This document shows positions 8,919-16,847 of a stretch of 64,000 nucleotides of DNA, one piece after another. Position 1 is the stretch's first letter, and each line of letters opens with the position of its first letter. This DNA is from Roseobacter sp. (GTDB lineage Bacteria > Pseudomonadota > Alphaproteobacteria > Rhodobacterales > Rhodobacteraceae). The stretch spans positions 1-64,000 of the forward strand of contig JADFAE010000006.1 of assembly GCA_015665415.1 (NCBI GenBank), read 5' to 3'. Made by a program: the position numbers and the translations under genes. The notes beneath the pieces were generated by a model. That model was not told the origin of the DNA. It saw only the letters and a program-made list of their open reading frames with translations, and made no database searches.

Positions 8919-9633
8919 CTTCCCCCCCACCACGCCGCACGGTGAGATCACCGAGATATTCCCTGACATCTTTCATGTGACCGGCAGCGTCGACATGGTG
9001 CCGGGTATGCGGATCAGCCGCGCGATGGCCATTCTGCGCGACCGGGACGCATTGACGCTGATCAGCCCGATCTGCCTGTCCGAAGAGGGCCTAACCGCGC
9101 TGGAGGCGCTTGGGCAGGTCACGCATATCGTCAAGCTGGGCGGCTATCACCTGGGCGCACAGAACGGGTTGGACGATCCCTTCTACGTGCACCGCTACGG
9201 CGCCAAGCTCTGGGCGCTTGAGGGTATGGAGCACAAGGGCGGACTGTCGCCTGATCACATCCTGCGGGTGGGAGGAGAAGTGCCTGTCCCCGGCCTGTCA
9301 CTCTTCACCTACGAGTCATCGAACCTGCCGGAGGGCATGTTTCTGCTGGATCGCGAAGGCGGCATTCTGGTCACGGCTGATAGCCTGCAGAACTGGGCGA
9401 AGCCAGACGCGTTTTTCAGCGAGATCGCGGCGGAGCGCATGGGTCAGGCTGGGTTCTTCAAACCCGCAAATATCGGTCCCGAATGGCTGCGCTTCTGCGC
9501 GCCGGACCCGCGCGAATTCGACCGGGTCGCCACGCTGAACTTCCAACACCTGCTGCCCTCACACGGCACACCGCTTTTGCACCGCGCCAAAGAGGCGTTG
9601 TGCGAAACCTTCTCAACAACTTTCGGGCACTAA
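8908..9633 (+). CDS. metallo-beta-lactamase-like fold protein lacking the metal-binding motif
   Basis: 241 residues from ATG 8908, with AAAGGAG 6 bases upstream. The opening (ITEIFPDIFHVTGSV), the central GILVTADSLQNW and the C-terminal HLLPSHGTPLL follow the layout of metallo-beta-lactamase-fold hydrolases. The HxHxDH zinc motif expected after the fourth strand is missing: that place reads HIVKLGGYHLGAQNG. It may bind fewer metals or be non-catalytic. It follows the dehalogenase gene with overlapping ends and precedes an SDR gene by 24 bases, so it is probably part of the same pathway operon. The substrate is unknown. Confidence 0.65.
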   Translation: MPYDFPPTTPHGEITEIFPDIFHVTGSVDMVPGMRISRAMAILRDRDALTLISPICLSEEGLTALEALGQVTHIVKLGGYHLGAQNGLDDPFYVHRYGAKLWALEGMEHKGGLSPDHILRVGGEVPVPGLSLFTYESSNLPEGMFLLDREGGILVTADSLQNWAKPDAFFSEIAAERMGQAGFFKPANIGPEWLRFCAPDPREFDRVATLNFQHLLPSHGTPLLHRAKEALCETFSTTFGH

Positions 9634-9657
9634 ACGCCCTACCTTTGGAGTAATCCC

Positions 9658-10257
9658 ATGAAAATTCTGCTTATTGGAGCGTCCGGCGTGATCGGGCGCG
9701 CGGTGATGCACGCCCTGTCCTTTGATCATGAGGTCCTCGCCGCCTCACGGAAATCAGGCGATCTCCAGGTCGATATGTCCGACCCGGACAGCCTTCGGTC
9801 GCTATTTGCGAAAACCGGCCCGCTCGATGCGATACTCAGCGTTGCGGGCGACGGGGTGATGGCGCCGCTTGCAACAATGAGCGATGACGATTTCAACCGC
9901 ACCTTGGACACGCAGATGAAAGGCCAGCTGAATGTGCTGCGCCTGGGCCTGGATGTGATCACGCCGGGTGGCTCGATCACCCTGACCTCCGGAGTAGCCG
10001 CTCAGAACCCCATGCCATCCACTAGCACTATTGCGGCGTCTTGCGCAGCGATCGAAGCCTTCACCCGCACCGCCGCCACCGAAGTAGAAACCGTGCGGCT
10101 GAACGTCGTCTCGCCGATCTTCGTCAAGGAAAGCATGGAACTGTTCGGCCTGCCCACCGAAGGCGGCCTGTCTGCGGCCGACACGGCCAAGAGTTATCTC
10201 GCCGCCGTGACCGGCGACATGCATGGCCAGATCCTGTCCACACCCGATTTTGCCTGA
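9658..10257 (+). CDS. short-chain dehydrogenase/reductase without the Tyr-x3-Lys pair
   Basis: 199 residues with an N-terminal Rossmann motif (LLIGASGVIGRAV) and the SDR landmarks LSVAGDG and GGSITLTSGVAAQ. The normal catalytic Tyr-x-x-x-Lys is replaced: the helix reads STIAASCAAIEAFTRTAATE. A branch of short SDR proteins shares this lack, so the change may be ancestral, not damage. NAD(P) binding is likely; the reaction is unknown. Third gene of the dehalogenase operon, 20 bases before the secreted protein gene. Confidence 0.78.
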   Translation: MKILLIGASGVIGRAVMHALSFDHEVLAASRKSGDLQVDMSDPDSLRSLFAKTGPLDAILSVAGDGVMAPLATMSDDDFNRTLDTQMKGQLNVLRLGLDVITPGGSITLTSGVAAQNPMPSTSTIAASCAAIEAFTRTAATEVETVRLNVVSPIFVKESMELFGLPTEGGLSAADTAKSYLAAVTGDMHGQILSTPDFA

Positions 10258-10277
10258 TCCCAAAAAGGAAACCCAGT

Positions 10278-10805
10278 ATGAAACTCTCAATCCTCAAACC
10301 CATCGCAACCGCCCTTGCGCTGATGACCGCAACCGCGAGCCATGCGGCTGACACCGCGAAACCTGTGATAGACCAACTGGTTGGCACCTGGTTTGTCGAA
10401 GTGACAGGCGTGCTGCCCGATGGCGGCGCCTATCAGAACATCATGAATGTGGATGCGGGCGGCACCGCCGACATCGTGGGCGGTTGGATGTTCGGCGCCG
10501 GTGGCGTGAAGTTCACCGACAGCCCAGCCAGCGTCACCAAAATTGACGGCAATAGCTTTGAAATTCAGATGTTCGCCTTTCTGGCGGATGCCGTGACCGG
10601 CGCACCAAAAGGCATGAATATCACCGTCTATCGAGGTAAGATGCAGGATGGCGCAGAAGCGTTCAAAGCCGAAGCGGATCTCTACTACCTACCTTGTTCT
10701 GTCGAGCATTGCCCGACCCCCGATACCGACGCGCTTGGTGCACCAGCGACGGTTGCACAGGTGGTTGGCACGAGGCTTGCGTCCCCGATACCGACGAACC
10801 GCTGA
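10278..10805 (+). CDS. secreted small beta-rich protein of unknown function
   Basis: 175 residues with a clear signal peptide (IATALALMTATASHA, then ADTAK). The mature part has alternating strands and a GTWFVEVTGVLPDGG opening that recalls lipocalin-like domains, but I cannot assign a family. Near the 3' end a 14-base direct repeat (CCCCGATACCGACG at 10718-10731 and 10783-10796) suggests the last 20 or so codons were altered by a small duplication. It is the last gene of the dehalogenase-islet operon. Confidence 0.6.
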   Translation: MKLSILKPIATALALMTATASHAADTAKPVIDQLVGTWFVEVTGVLPDGGAYQNIMNVDAGGTADIVGGWMFGAGGVKFTDSPASVTKIDGNSFEIQMFAFLADAVTGAPKGMNITVYRGKMQDGAEAFKAEADLYYLPCSVEHCPTPDTDALGAPATVAQVVGTRLASPIPTNR

Positions 10806-10825
10806 CCCGCGAAAACACACAACAA

Positions 10826-10855
10826 GCCCGGCAAAATATACCAGTTTTGCCGGGC
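10826..10855. terminator. perfect 11-bp hairpin after the dehalogenase operon
   Basis: Arms GCCCGGCAAAA (10826-10836) and TTTTGCCGGGC (10845-10855) around an 8-base loop, 20 bases after the last operon stop. There is no separate T-run after the stem, but the A/T-ended stem can act as a terminator in either direction. Confidence 0.55.
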
Positions 10856-11038
10856 GACCCCGGCCAGCCTTGCCCGACAAGTGTCGCGAACTCACACGTT
10901 GAGGGCTTTGCTGTTGCACATCGCAATGGATGGAAAACCTCTCGTCTCAGAGCAAATGGAACGAGTTTAGGGCATTGATCTGGGTCCAAACATTTCGTTG
11001 GTTTCCATCTGAGTTTTCCAATGCTGGAATTGAACTAA

Positions 11039-11063
11039 AACGGGTGGAGTATATCCACCCGTT
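11039..11063. repeat. perfect 10-bp hairpin between the two convergent operons
   Basis: Arms AACGGGTGGA and TCCACCCGTT with a GTATA loop. It lies in the gap 10806-11139, which contains no gene I can support, between convergent transcription units; it could be a terminator for the GST operon on the minus strand, although no T-run is seen. Confidence 0.45.
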
Positions 11064-11139
11064 GTCGCCAGAAAGCTATCACACACGATGCAAAGGCCGT
11101 TTTTTGCACGTCACATGAAGCTGTCTGTCTAAGCCAATC

Positions 11140-11775
11140 TCACGCTGCAAGATCAACCCGCGTTGCGGTGCCTTGCCTCTCATGCACCTTTCTCACGGCC
11201 GGGTCCGACGCCAGTTTTCGCAGGACGCGGTCGATGTTGGGATAGGCATTGGTTGGCTTGTCCAGATCATAGCCCCAGCTTGCCATCGGGTAGAGGAAAG
11301 CATCTGCCACCGACTTGCGATCCCCCACCATCCAGTTGCGCCCCTCAAGATGCTGGTCGATCTGCGTCAGCGCCTTGTCGATCAGAATATGGCTGGCGGC
11401 CTGCACTGCCGCTTGTCCCTCTGGATCGGAGGTAAAGCGCATTGGCGTAAAATGCAGCCAGAAATAAGGGTGCAATGTTCCGGTCAGGTAGGCCAGCCAG
11501 CGATGCAAGTCTTTGCGTTCGGCGCTATCGAGCGCCGGGCCGATCTTTGCATCGGAGTGCTGATCAACAAGATACAGCAGGATTGCCATCCCTTCCGGCA
11601 AGGCCATGTCGCCGTCCACCAAAGTCGGCACCACGCCCGACGGGTTCAGTTCAAGGTAACCCGGCGCCTTCTTTGCCACATGGTCGAGATGTTCGACCTC
11701 ATAGGGTTTGCCGATCCATTCAAGGGCAATGTGCATGGCAGTGGAGCAGGTGCCGGGGGCGGAGTAGAGTTTCAT
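11140..11775 (-). CDS. glutathione S-transferase family protein
   Basis: 211 residues. The N-terminal thioredoxin-like domain (1-80) starts MKLYSAPGTCSTAMHIALEW and has the GSH-binding NPSGVVPTL (cis-Pro) and the LPEGMAILLYL segment (usually ESxAI). The C-terminal helical domain (about 86-200) includes a WMVGDRKSVADAFLYP motif, the GST N-capping box. Cys10 in PGTCS is at the beta-class catalytic position. Likely conjugation or dehalogenation of electrophiles; the substrate is unknown. Last gene of the minus-strand set in the islet, after a SnoaL-like protein and a flavoprotein. Confidence 0.88.
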   Translation of the reverse strand: MKLYSAPGTCSTAMHIALEWIGKPYEVEHLDHVAKKAPGYLELNPSGVVPTLVDGDMALPEGMAILLYLVDQHSDAKIGPALDSAERKDLHRWLAYLTGTLHPYFWLHFTPMRFTSDPEGQAAVQAASHILIDKALTQIDQHLEGRNWMVGDRKSVADAFLYPMASWGYDLDKPTNAYPNIDRVLRKLASDPAVRKVHERQGTATRVDLAA

Positions 11776-11809
11776 TTTTGGTGTCCTTTCTGGAATTGGG
11801 TGTTGCTGA

Positions 11810-12208
11810 TCACGCCTGCACTTGCAGCTTGTGGGTCTTCAGACGCCAACCTTGCGCAGTCTTCACCAGCGTTTCGAAATAGCGCCCAACCACGAAGTGC
11901 TTGATCTCTCCGTCGTGGTTCTGGATCGCCTGGCTGATGCAGCGCAGTTCAGCGGTGTCGCCATTGACATCAATCACAAAGTTGCTTTGCACATGGATCA
12001 GGCCCGGAGGGAAGGCCGCAGCGTTTTCGGTGATCCATTCTACGATAGTGTCGAGCCCTTCCAGATGGATGCCCATCTCTTCAACGATGAACTGCGCATC
12101 ATCGACAAACAGATCACGCATGGCCTCGGGGCCATTTACGTCAACCGCCAGCGCAAAGCGCCCCATCAGGTCCTGGATTTCGATCTTGTCTTCGGTGGTA
12201 AGTGCCAT
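11810..12208 (-). CDS. SnoaL/NTF2-like small protein
   Basis: 132 residues from ATG 12208 (GGAG 6 bases upstream); the longer in-frame start adds 25 unlikely residues. The pattern EIQDLMGRFALAVDVNGPEAM..LFVDDAQF and the later GRYFETLVKTAQGWRLKTHKL are those of SnoaL-4-type NTF2-like cones, used by dehydratases, isomerases or as binding proteins. It sits between the flavoprotein and GST genes in one minus-strand unit. Exact reaction unknown. Confidence 0.75.
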   Translation of the reverse strand: MALTTEDKIEIQDLMGRFALAVDVNGPEAMRDLFVDDAQFIVEEMGIHLEGLDTIVEWITENAAAFPPGLIHVQSNFVIDVNGDTAELRCISQAIQNHDGEIKHFVVGRYFETLVKTAQGWRLKTHKLQVQA

Positions 12209-12294
12209 GGTTTGCTCCTGTTTCAGTAGGTTATTGGCAAAGGGATGCCGTTCGCCCGAACGGACGTTACGGCTGGATTTCATGTGAAGCCGAA

Positions 12295-12858
12295 TTAGGC
12301 AGGCACGCGTTCTTTCCGAAGGTGCAGATTGGCGATGGGCGTTGTGGCATAGGAGATCACCGCCGGGATGCTCGCATCGACCATGGCGCGATCCCGCGAC
12401 ATAGCGCTGTGCAGCACAAAGGGAGGCAAGTAGCGCATTCCAACCATTTTCGCGGTTTGCTCAAACGGGGTGAGGAATTCAGCCATGGTGAAGCTGTTGT
12501 AAGAGCCGCTGGCATAGCTCTCCGCGGGGCCGCCTGTGGAAATCACCAGCCCCAATTCCTTGCCAACCAGCTGATCTCCGCCAGGACCATAGGCAAATCC
12601 CGGTAACAGCACCTGATCAAGCCAGGCCTTGAGCACCGGTGGCGCCGAATACCAGTAGAACGGAAATTGCATCAGCACCCGATCCGCGCTTCGCAAAACC
12701 GCGTGTTCAGCCGTCGGGTCGAACCGCATTTCGGCGCCGCCGACCGCCGTCAGGTCGCGGGTGGTGACCGTTGGTTCCCGCGACAGCGCCTCATACCAGC
12801 GGCGATTGACCAACGAGGTGTCCAGATCGGGATGGGCAGTCAAAACAAGCGTTTTCAT
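12295..12858 (-). CDS. NAD(P)H-dependent flavin oxidoreductase (quinone reductase-like)
   Basis: 187-residue flavodoxin-2-fold protein of the KefF/NQO1 type. The N-terminal LVLTAHPDLDTSLVNRR is the FMN/FAD phosphate-binding region, LMQFPFYWYSAPPVLKAWLDQVL is the characteristic core motif, and GLVISTGGP the second flavin loop. It likely performs two-electron quinone or electrophile reduction. First gene of the minus-strand set, divergent from a LysR gene (126-base gap). Confidence 0.87.
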   Translation of the reverse strand: MKTLVLTAHPDLDTSLVNRRWYEALSREPTVTTRDLTAVGGAEMRFDPTAEHAVLRSADRVLMQFPFYWYSAPPVLKAWLDQVLLPGFAYGPGGDQLVGKELGLVISTGGPAESYASGSYNSFTMAEFLTPFEQTAKMVGMRYLPPFVLHSAMSRDRAMVDASIPAVISYATTPIANLHLRKERVPA

Positions 12859-12984
12859 GTCAGGCCTCAGATGTTTTCCATCCGATGTCAGATGGGGTCG
12901 TTTCAGTGTTGCCTGACCCTATGCCCAGCTGATATCTACAACAATTGACCAAATTTCAAACACTATGGTGCAGGATATACACCA

Positions 12985-13884
12985 ATGAGACTGCCGCTTT
13001 CGACCCTTGAAGTGTTCAATGCCATTGCCCGCGAGGGCAGCATGAGCGCCGCTGCGCAGGCGCTTGGCATCAAGCGATCCACCGTGAGCCACCAGTTGAA
13101 AAATCTGGAAGATCAATTGGGGACAGCCCTGTTTGTGCGCACCACGCGTGCGATCAACCTGACCGAAGCCGGGCGCGCCTTGATGCGCGCGTCTGGGCCA
13201 GCGTTCGAGCAGCTGGCCGATGGGCTGGAAACTGCGCGCTCTGCCGGTCATTCGGCACGTGGGGAGCTGAAACTGGCAGCGCCTGAATTTGCCTATCAGC
13301 TGTTGCTCAGGGGTAAGCTTATATCTTTCCAAGAAAAATATCCCGAGATCAGCTTGGAATTGTCCCTGACCGATGCGCTCTCAGACATTCTTCACGAAGG
13401 GCTGCACGCAGGGTTTCGGCTTGGCGGACTGGTTGCGCAGAACATGATTGCCAAACCGCTCACCCCTGCGCTGAACTCAGCCGTGGTGGCCAGCCCTGCC
13501 TATCTTGAGAGACATGGCGCCCCAGAGCATCCTAAAGACCTTCTGAACCACAATTGCCTTGGCTATCGCTTTCAAAGCTCAGGTCAATTGGCGCCCTGGG
13601 CTTTTACCGGCCCTGATGGGGACTACGCGGTCAGCGCCCCCGGAAGCCTTGTCGCAAACTCGCTCCCGGTTACGATTGAGATGGCTAGGCAGGGGTTGGG
13701 CATCGCCTATACGTTCTGCGAAATCTGTGAAGACAGTCTTGGACGCGGCGACCTTGTGGAAATCCTGACCGAGCATCGTGCCGCAATGCCCGGTATCAAC
13801 ATTTACTTCCCGCAGGAATACCGTTCCTTCATCCCGCTCCGCTTGCTCATAGAGCACCTGCAAACGGACGAAACAGCAAGATAA
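12985..13884 (+). CDS. LysR-family transcriptional regulator
   Basis: 299 residues. The winged helix-turn-helix occupies residues 1-60 (GSMSAAAQALGIKRSTVSHQLKNLEDQLGTALF), followed by RTTRAINLTEAG and an effector domain starting GELKLAAPEFAYQLL. It resembles the subgroup that regulates divergently transcribed oxidoreductases. Because it is divergent from the flavoprotein-SnoaL-GST set, with a CCATC/GATGG inverted repeat at 12878-12895 in the shared gap, it most likely controls those genes. The ligand is unknown. Confidence 0.9.
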   Translation: MRLPLSTLEVFNAIAREGSMSAAAQALGIKRSTVSHQLKNLEDQLGTALFVRTTRAINLTEAGRALMRASGPAFEQLADGLETARSAGHSARGELKLAAPEFAYQLLLRGKLISFQEKYPEISLELSLTDALSDILHEGLHAGFRLGGLVAQNMIAKPLTPALNSAVVASPAYLERHGAPEHPKDLLNHNCLGYRFQSSGQLAPWAFTGPDGDYAVSAPGSLVANSLPVTIEMARQGLGIAYTFCEICEDSLGRGDLVEILTEHRAAMPGINIYFPQEYRSFIPLRLLIEHLQTDETAR

Positions 13885-14214
13885 AGAGAATAGGTCGCTG
13901 AGAAATCCTCTCTGGCATGGACCGCATTCATGACATCTGGTCGGCTCCGGAGCGCTGCGCGCCTACGTGGCAGTGAACGTTTGTTAGACACAGCCCGGAG
14001 GTCCTCCGGCCTTATCTCAGCGAATAACAATTCACACCCGTATCACGACCACATGCCTTTCTTGCGAACGACTGTTCAAGATGGACATTCAATTCTACTT
14101 TCTATGACACTTTTCTATGACACCCCTGCCCGCCTTCTGTGCCGAATTTGCCTAATCCGTCGTTAGAATGTCCTTATTTTGTTGGCTTGAACCTTTCGGG
14201 CACAACCTCAAAAA

Positions 14215-14276
14215 CGGTCTCGAAAACCGTTGTCCCTTCACAGGGACCCAGGGTTCGAATCCCTGTCTCTTCGCCA
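14215..14276 (+). repeat. att-like direct repeat, right copy (tRNA-Ser 3' fragment)
   Basis: Truncated tRNA-Ser sequence starting in the anticodon stem (CGGTCTCGAAAACCG) and ending in CGCCA, 60 of 62 bases identical to 6705-6766. The acceptor 5' strand and D-arm are absent, so it cannot be a functional tRNA. It marks the distal end of the islet. Confidence 0.88.
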
Positions 14277-15446
14277 TTATCCCCCTAAAATCTAGAGACA
14301 ATCAGATCAGTTTAGGGCCTAGTGTGCCTTGTCTCATTGTCTGTTTTTTTTGGCCTCGGCTGTCATTCCATGTCCCCTTTGGGGCCTTCCGGCTGACCAC
14401 GTCCGGCATATCCCGCTCGATTGCTTCACCCGCCAGGGCGCGACGGAGTTCTGCATCCGCTCCGAAATCGGCGGCTACCGCGGCGCGAAAGCGGTGCCTG
14501 CCGCATCATGACCCGCAATGACAGGCAGGAGAAGATACCGCAGATTGAAGGAAGAAGCCTCGCGATCTACAGACTGGGAGATCAAACCTGTCACTCACGG
14601 GCTTTCAAACCCACAAGCAGGGCATAGACCAGAGACTGCGGATCAGCAGGATTGTCTCCATCAGCCCCGAGCAAAGTCACCAGAAGATCATCGCCCGTAT
14701 CGGAGCACCGCCGCCTCAGGGTCGGAAAGACCGAGGGCCAGATGGGCCGGTATTTGGTCACATCATTTAACCCATCCCTCACCGGAAAATCGGTGCCAAA
14801 ACCGGGCAAGTCGTTAAGCATTCAACCATCAAGATGTGTTGGAGCTACAAAAAATTCCACCGGCTGGATTTTTTTCAATTCCGCTTCCTCCCCTTAGATA
14901 TTCCTGTTAAGATATTGTAAATAAGCAAAAATGAGAGTGCGACCCCGCTGCATCCCGGAAATGTCCTGCAGATTTTGAGGTGAAAATTCGCAAAACACCC
15001 CCTGCAAAAATGCAAGGCGCAACTTGGGTAGGTGCTTGATACTGGCCGAAGCGATTTCTTGACATGCAATCCTGCAAAATAACATGGCGAAAACGGTGCT
15101 TTTTGCCAGACTGCAAAACCGCTACAGGCAGGCATTTTTACAGGCCTCGCTCCGATTTTCATGCAGGACCTTTGCTCGCGGATTAACTCTTTAGTCCTTA
15201 AAATTCTCCCTCCAGATATTGAACATTTCACATAGGTCCAGGTTTTTAAGGCCAGATCTCACGGTAGAGATTCAATCCCCCAAGGGCCCACAAGCGCCAG
15301 CCTTAAGGGTTTTGGATCCCAAAGACGACATCGCCATCAGCCACTCTCCCCAACCCCCTTTGCACAACTGTGTGAATAGGAGGCCACTCGACCAGAGCTG
15401 CGATTTTGCACGCCGAAAGTTCAAAAACGCAAAGCAAGGCGTGAAA
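14277..15446. other. 1.2-kb gene-poor region with repeated CTGCAAAA motifs
   Basis: No convincing gene. The best minus-strand frame (14591-14821, 76 codons) has no clear ribosome site and no family resemblance. The AT-richer part has CTGCAAAA at 15002-15009, 15072-15079 and 15111-15118, and TTTTGCA (opposite strand) at 15404-15410. A T8 run at 14344-14351 follows an AGACAAT/ATTGTCT pair (14296-14302, 14336-14342) that may be a weak terminator. The region borders the islet end, so it may be decayed DNA. Confidence 0.5.
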
Positions 15447-15481
15447 AAATGGCGCGAGGTGAAATCCACCTCGCGCCATTT
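15447..15481 (-). terminator. intrinsic terminator of gcdH
   Basis: Perfect 15-bp stem (AAATGGCGCGAGGTG at 15447-15461 with its complement at 15467-15481) and a 5-base loop. On the minus strand it ends in six T, 36 bases after the gcdH stop. Confidence 0.88.
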
Positions 15482-15517
15482 CGTGGTTTTCAACGGTAGG
15501 CCTGGGGCCGACCGGCC

Positions 15518-16738
15518 TTAGAAAAACGCCTGCAAACCGGTTTGAGCGCGCCCCAGGATCAAGGCGTGCACGTCGTGGGTGCCCTCGTAGGTGTTAACGG
15601 TTTCAAGGTTGACCATGTGACGGATCACATTGAATTCCAGGCTGATCCCGTTGCCACCATGCATGTCGCGGGCATTGCGCGCGATCTCCAGCGCCTTGCC
15701 ACAGTTGTTGCGCTTTACGATCGAGATCATCTCAGGTGCGGCATTGGCCTCATCCATCAGGCGACCAACCCGCAGGCTGGCCTGCAGGCCCAGGGTAATC
15801 TCGGTCTGCATATTGGCCAGTTTCACCTGGAACAACTGAGTGTTGGCCAGCGGGCGACCAAACTGGATGCGATCCAGCCCATATTGACGCGCCGCATGCC
15901 AGCAGGCCTCTGCGGCCCCCATCGCCCCCCAGCTGATCCCGTAACGGGCCCGGTTCAAACAGCCAAAGGGACCTTTGAGCCCCTGAACATGGGGCAGCAG
16001 GGCCTCTTCAGAAACCTCGACGCCATCCATGACGATTTCGCCAGTGATCGAGGCGCGCAGGGAGGCTTTGTTCTGGATCTTGGGTGCCGACAGCCCCTTC
16101 ATACCTTTTTCCAGCACAAAACCACGGATCTTGCCGCCATGTTCCTCTGATTTGGCCCAAACAACAAAGACATCTGCAATCGGGGCGTTGGAAATCCACA
16201 TCTTCGATCCGGTCAGCTTGTAGCCCGTTGCGGTTTTTTCCGCCCGGGTCTTCATGCTGCCGGGATCAGAGCCCGCATCCGGTTCGGTCAGCCCAAAACA
16301 GCCAATCCATTCACCCGAAGCCAGTTTCGGCAGGTATTTCTGACGCTGCGCTTCGCTGCCATAGGCGTAGATCGGATACATCACCAGGGAACTTTGCACC
16401 GACATCATCGAGCGATAGCCACTGTCGACGCGCTCTACCTCGCGGGCCACCAAGCCATAAGAGACATAGCCGCCGCCCAACCCGCCATATTCTTCCGGGA
16501 TGGTGGTTCCCAACAGGCCCATCTCGCCCATTTCACGAAAGATCGCCGGATCGGTCTCTTCATTTTCATAGGCGGCGGTCACCCGCGGCTGCAGTTTTTC
16601 CTGCGCATAGGCCCGCGCCGAAGCGGTGATCATGCGTTCATCTTCGCTTAGCTGGTCATCCATACGCAGCGGATCTTCCCAGGTGAAACGCCCCAGATCA
16701 GGCGCATCCTTGGCCCGCAGTTTTGGTGTATCGGTCAT
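15518..16738 (-). CDS. gcdH: glutaryl-CoA dehydrogenase
   Basis: 406-residue FAD-dependent acyl-CoA dehydrogenase that oxidises and decarboxylates glutaryl-CoA to crotonyl-CoA in lysine and tryptophan breakdown. Landmarks are [15 protein letters not shown] (FAD/substrate loop), [17 protein letters not shown], the [15 protein letters not shown] helix and the C-terminal [16 protein letters not shown], whose Glu is the catalytic base. Length and motifs agree with GcdH as opposed to short-chain dehydrogenases. It is divergent from a LysR gene of the GcdR type and ends at a strong terminator. Confidence 0.93.
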   Translation of the reverse strand: MTDTPKLRAKDAPDLGRFTWEDPLRMDDQLSEDERMITASARAYAQEKLQPRVTAAYENEETDPAIFREMGEMGLLGTTIPEEYGGLGGGYVSYGLVAREVERVDSGYRSMMSVQSSLVMYPIYAYGSEAQRQKYLPKLASGEWIGCFGLTEPDAGSDPGSMKTRAEKTATGYKLTGSKMWISNAPIADVFVVWAKSEEHGGKIRGFVLEKGMKGLSAPKIQNKASLRASITGEIVMDGVEVSEEALLPHVQGLKGPFGCLNRARYGISWGAMGAAEACWHAARQYGLDRIQFGRPLANTQLFQVKLANMQTEITLGLQASLRVGRLMDEANAAPEMISIVKRNNCGKALEIARNARDMHGGNGISLEFNVIRHMVNLETVNTYEGTHDVHALILGRAQTGLQAFF

Positions 16739-16830
16739 CGATCAGCCCTCGGTCATAATTTGATGTTGAGTGTTACCTGAGGTTTAACAAGGCAAGGGCG
16801 CAAAAAACAGCGAGACTTTGGCAAGCAAAC

Positions 16831-16845
16831 ATGAGTAAAACTCAT
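16831..16845. promoter_or_regulatory. LysR-type operator between gcdH and its regulator
   Basis: ATGAGT-AAA-ACTCAT is a perfect 15-base palindrome and contains the LysR T-N11-A core (TGAGTAAAACTCA). It ends 2 bases before the regulator ATG and lies about 93 bases from the gcdH start, so it fits autorepression together with activation of gcdH. Confidence 0.5.
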
Positions 16846-16847
16846 AC

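Larger units (their letters stand above)
6767..14276. mobile_element. 7.5-kb genomic islet integrated at tRNA-Ser(CGA), integrase absent
   Basis: Bounded by the intact tRNA and a displaced tRNA 3' fragment. The cargo is two divergent LysR-controlled sets: (1) LysR, broken haloalkane dehalogenase, MBL-like protein, SDR and a secreted protein; (2) quinone reductase-like flavoprotein, SnoaL-like protein, GST and a second LysR. No integrase, excisionase or transposase frame is present between the repeats, so the islet can no longer move by itself or was mobilised in trans. Bases 6767-7052 and 13885-14214 hold no gene I can support; a short palindrome CCGGAGG-T-CCTCCGG sits at 13995-14009. Confidence 0.75.

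Noticed and set aside
14591-14821. Minus-strand frame of 76 codons in the gene-poor region
   Set aside because: No clear Shine-Dalgarno sequence, no family resemblance, isolated; could be chance.
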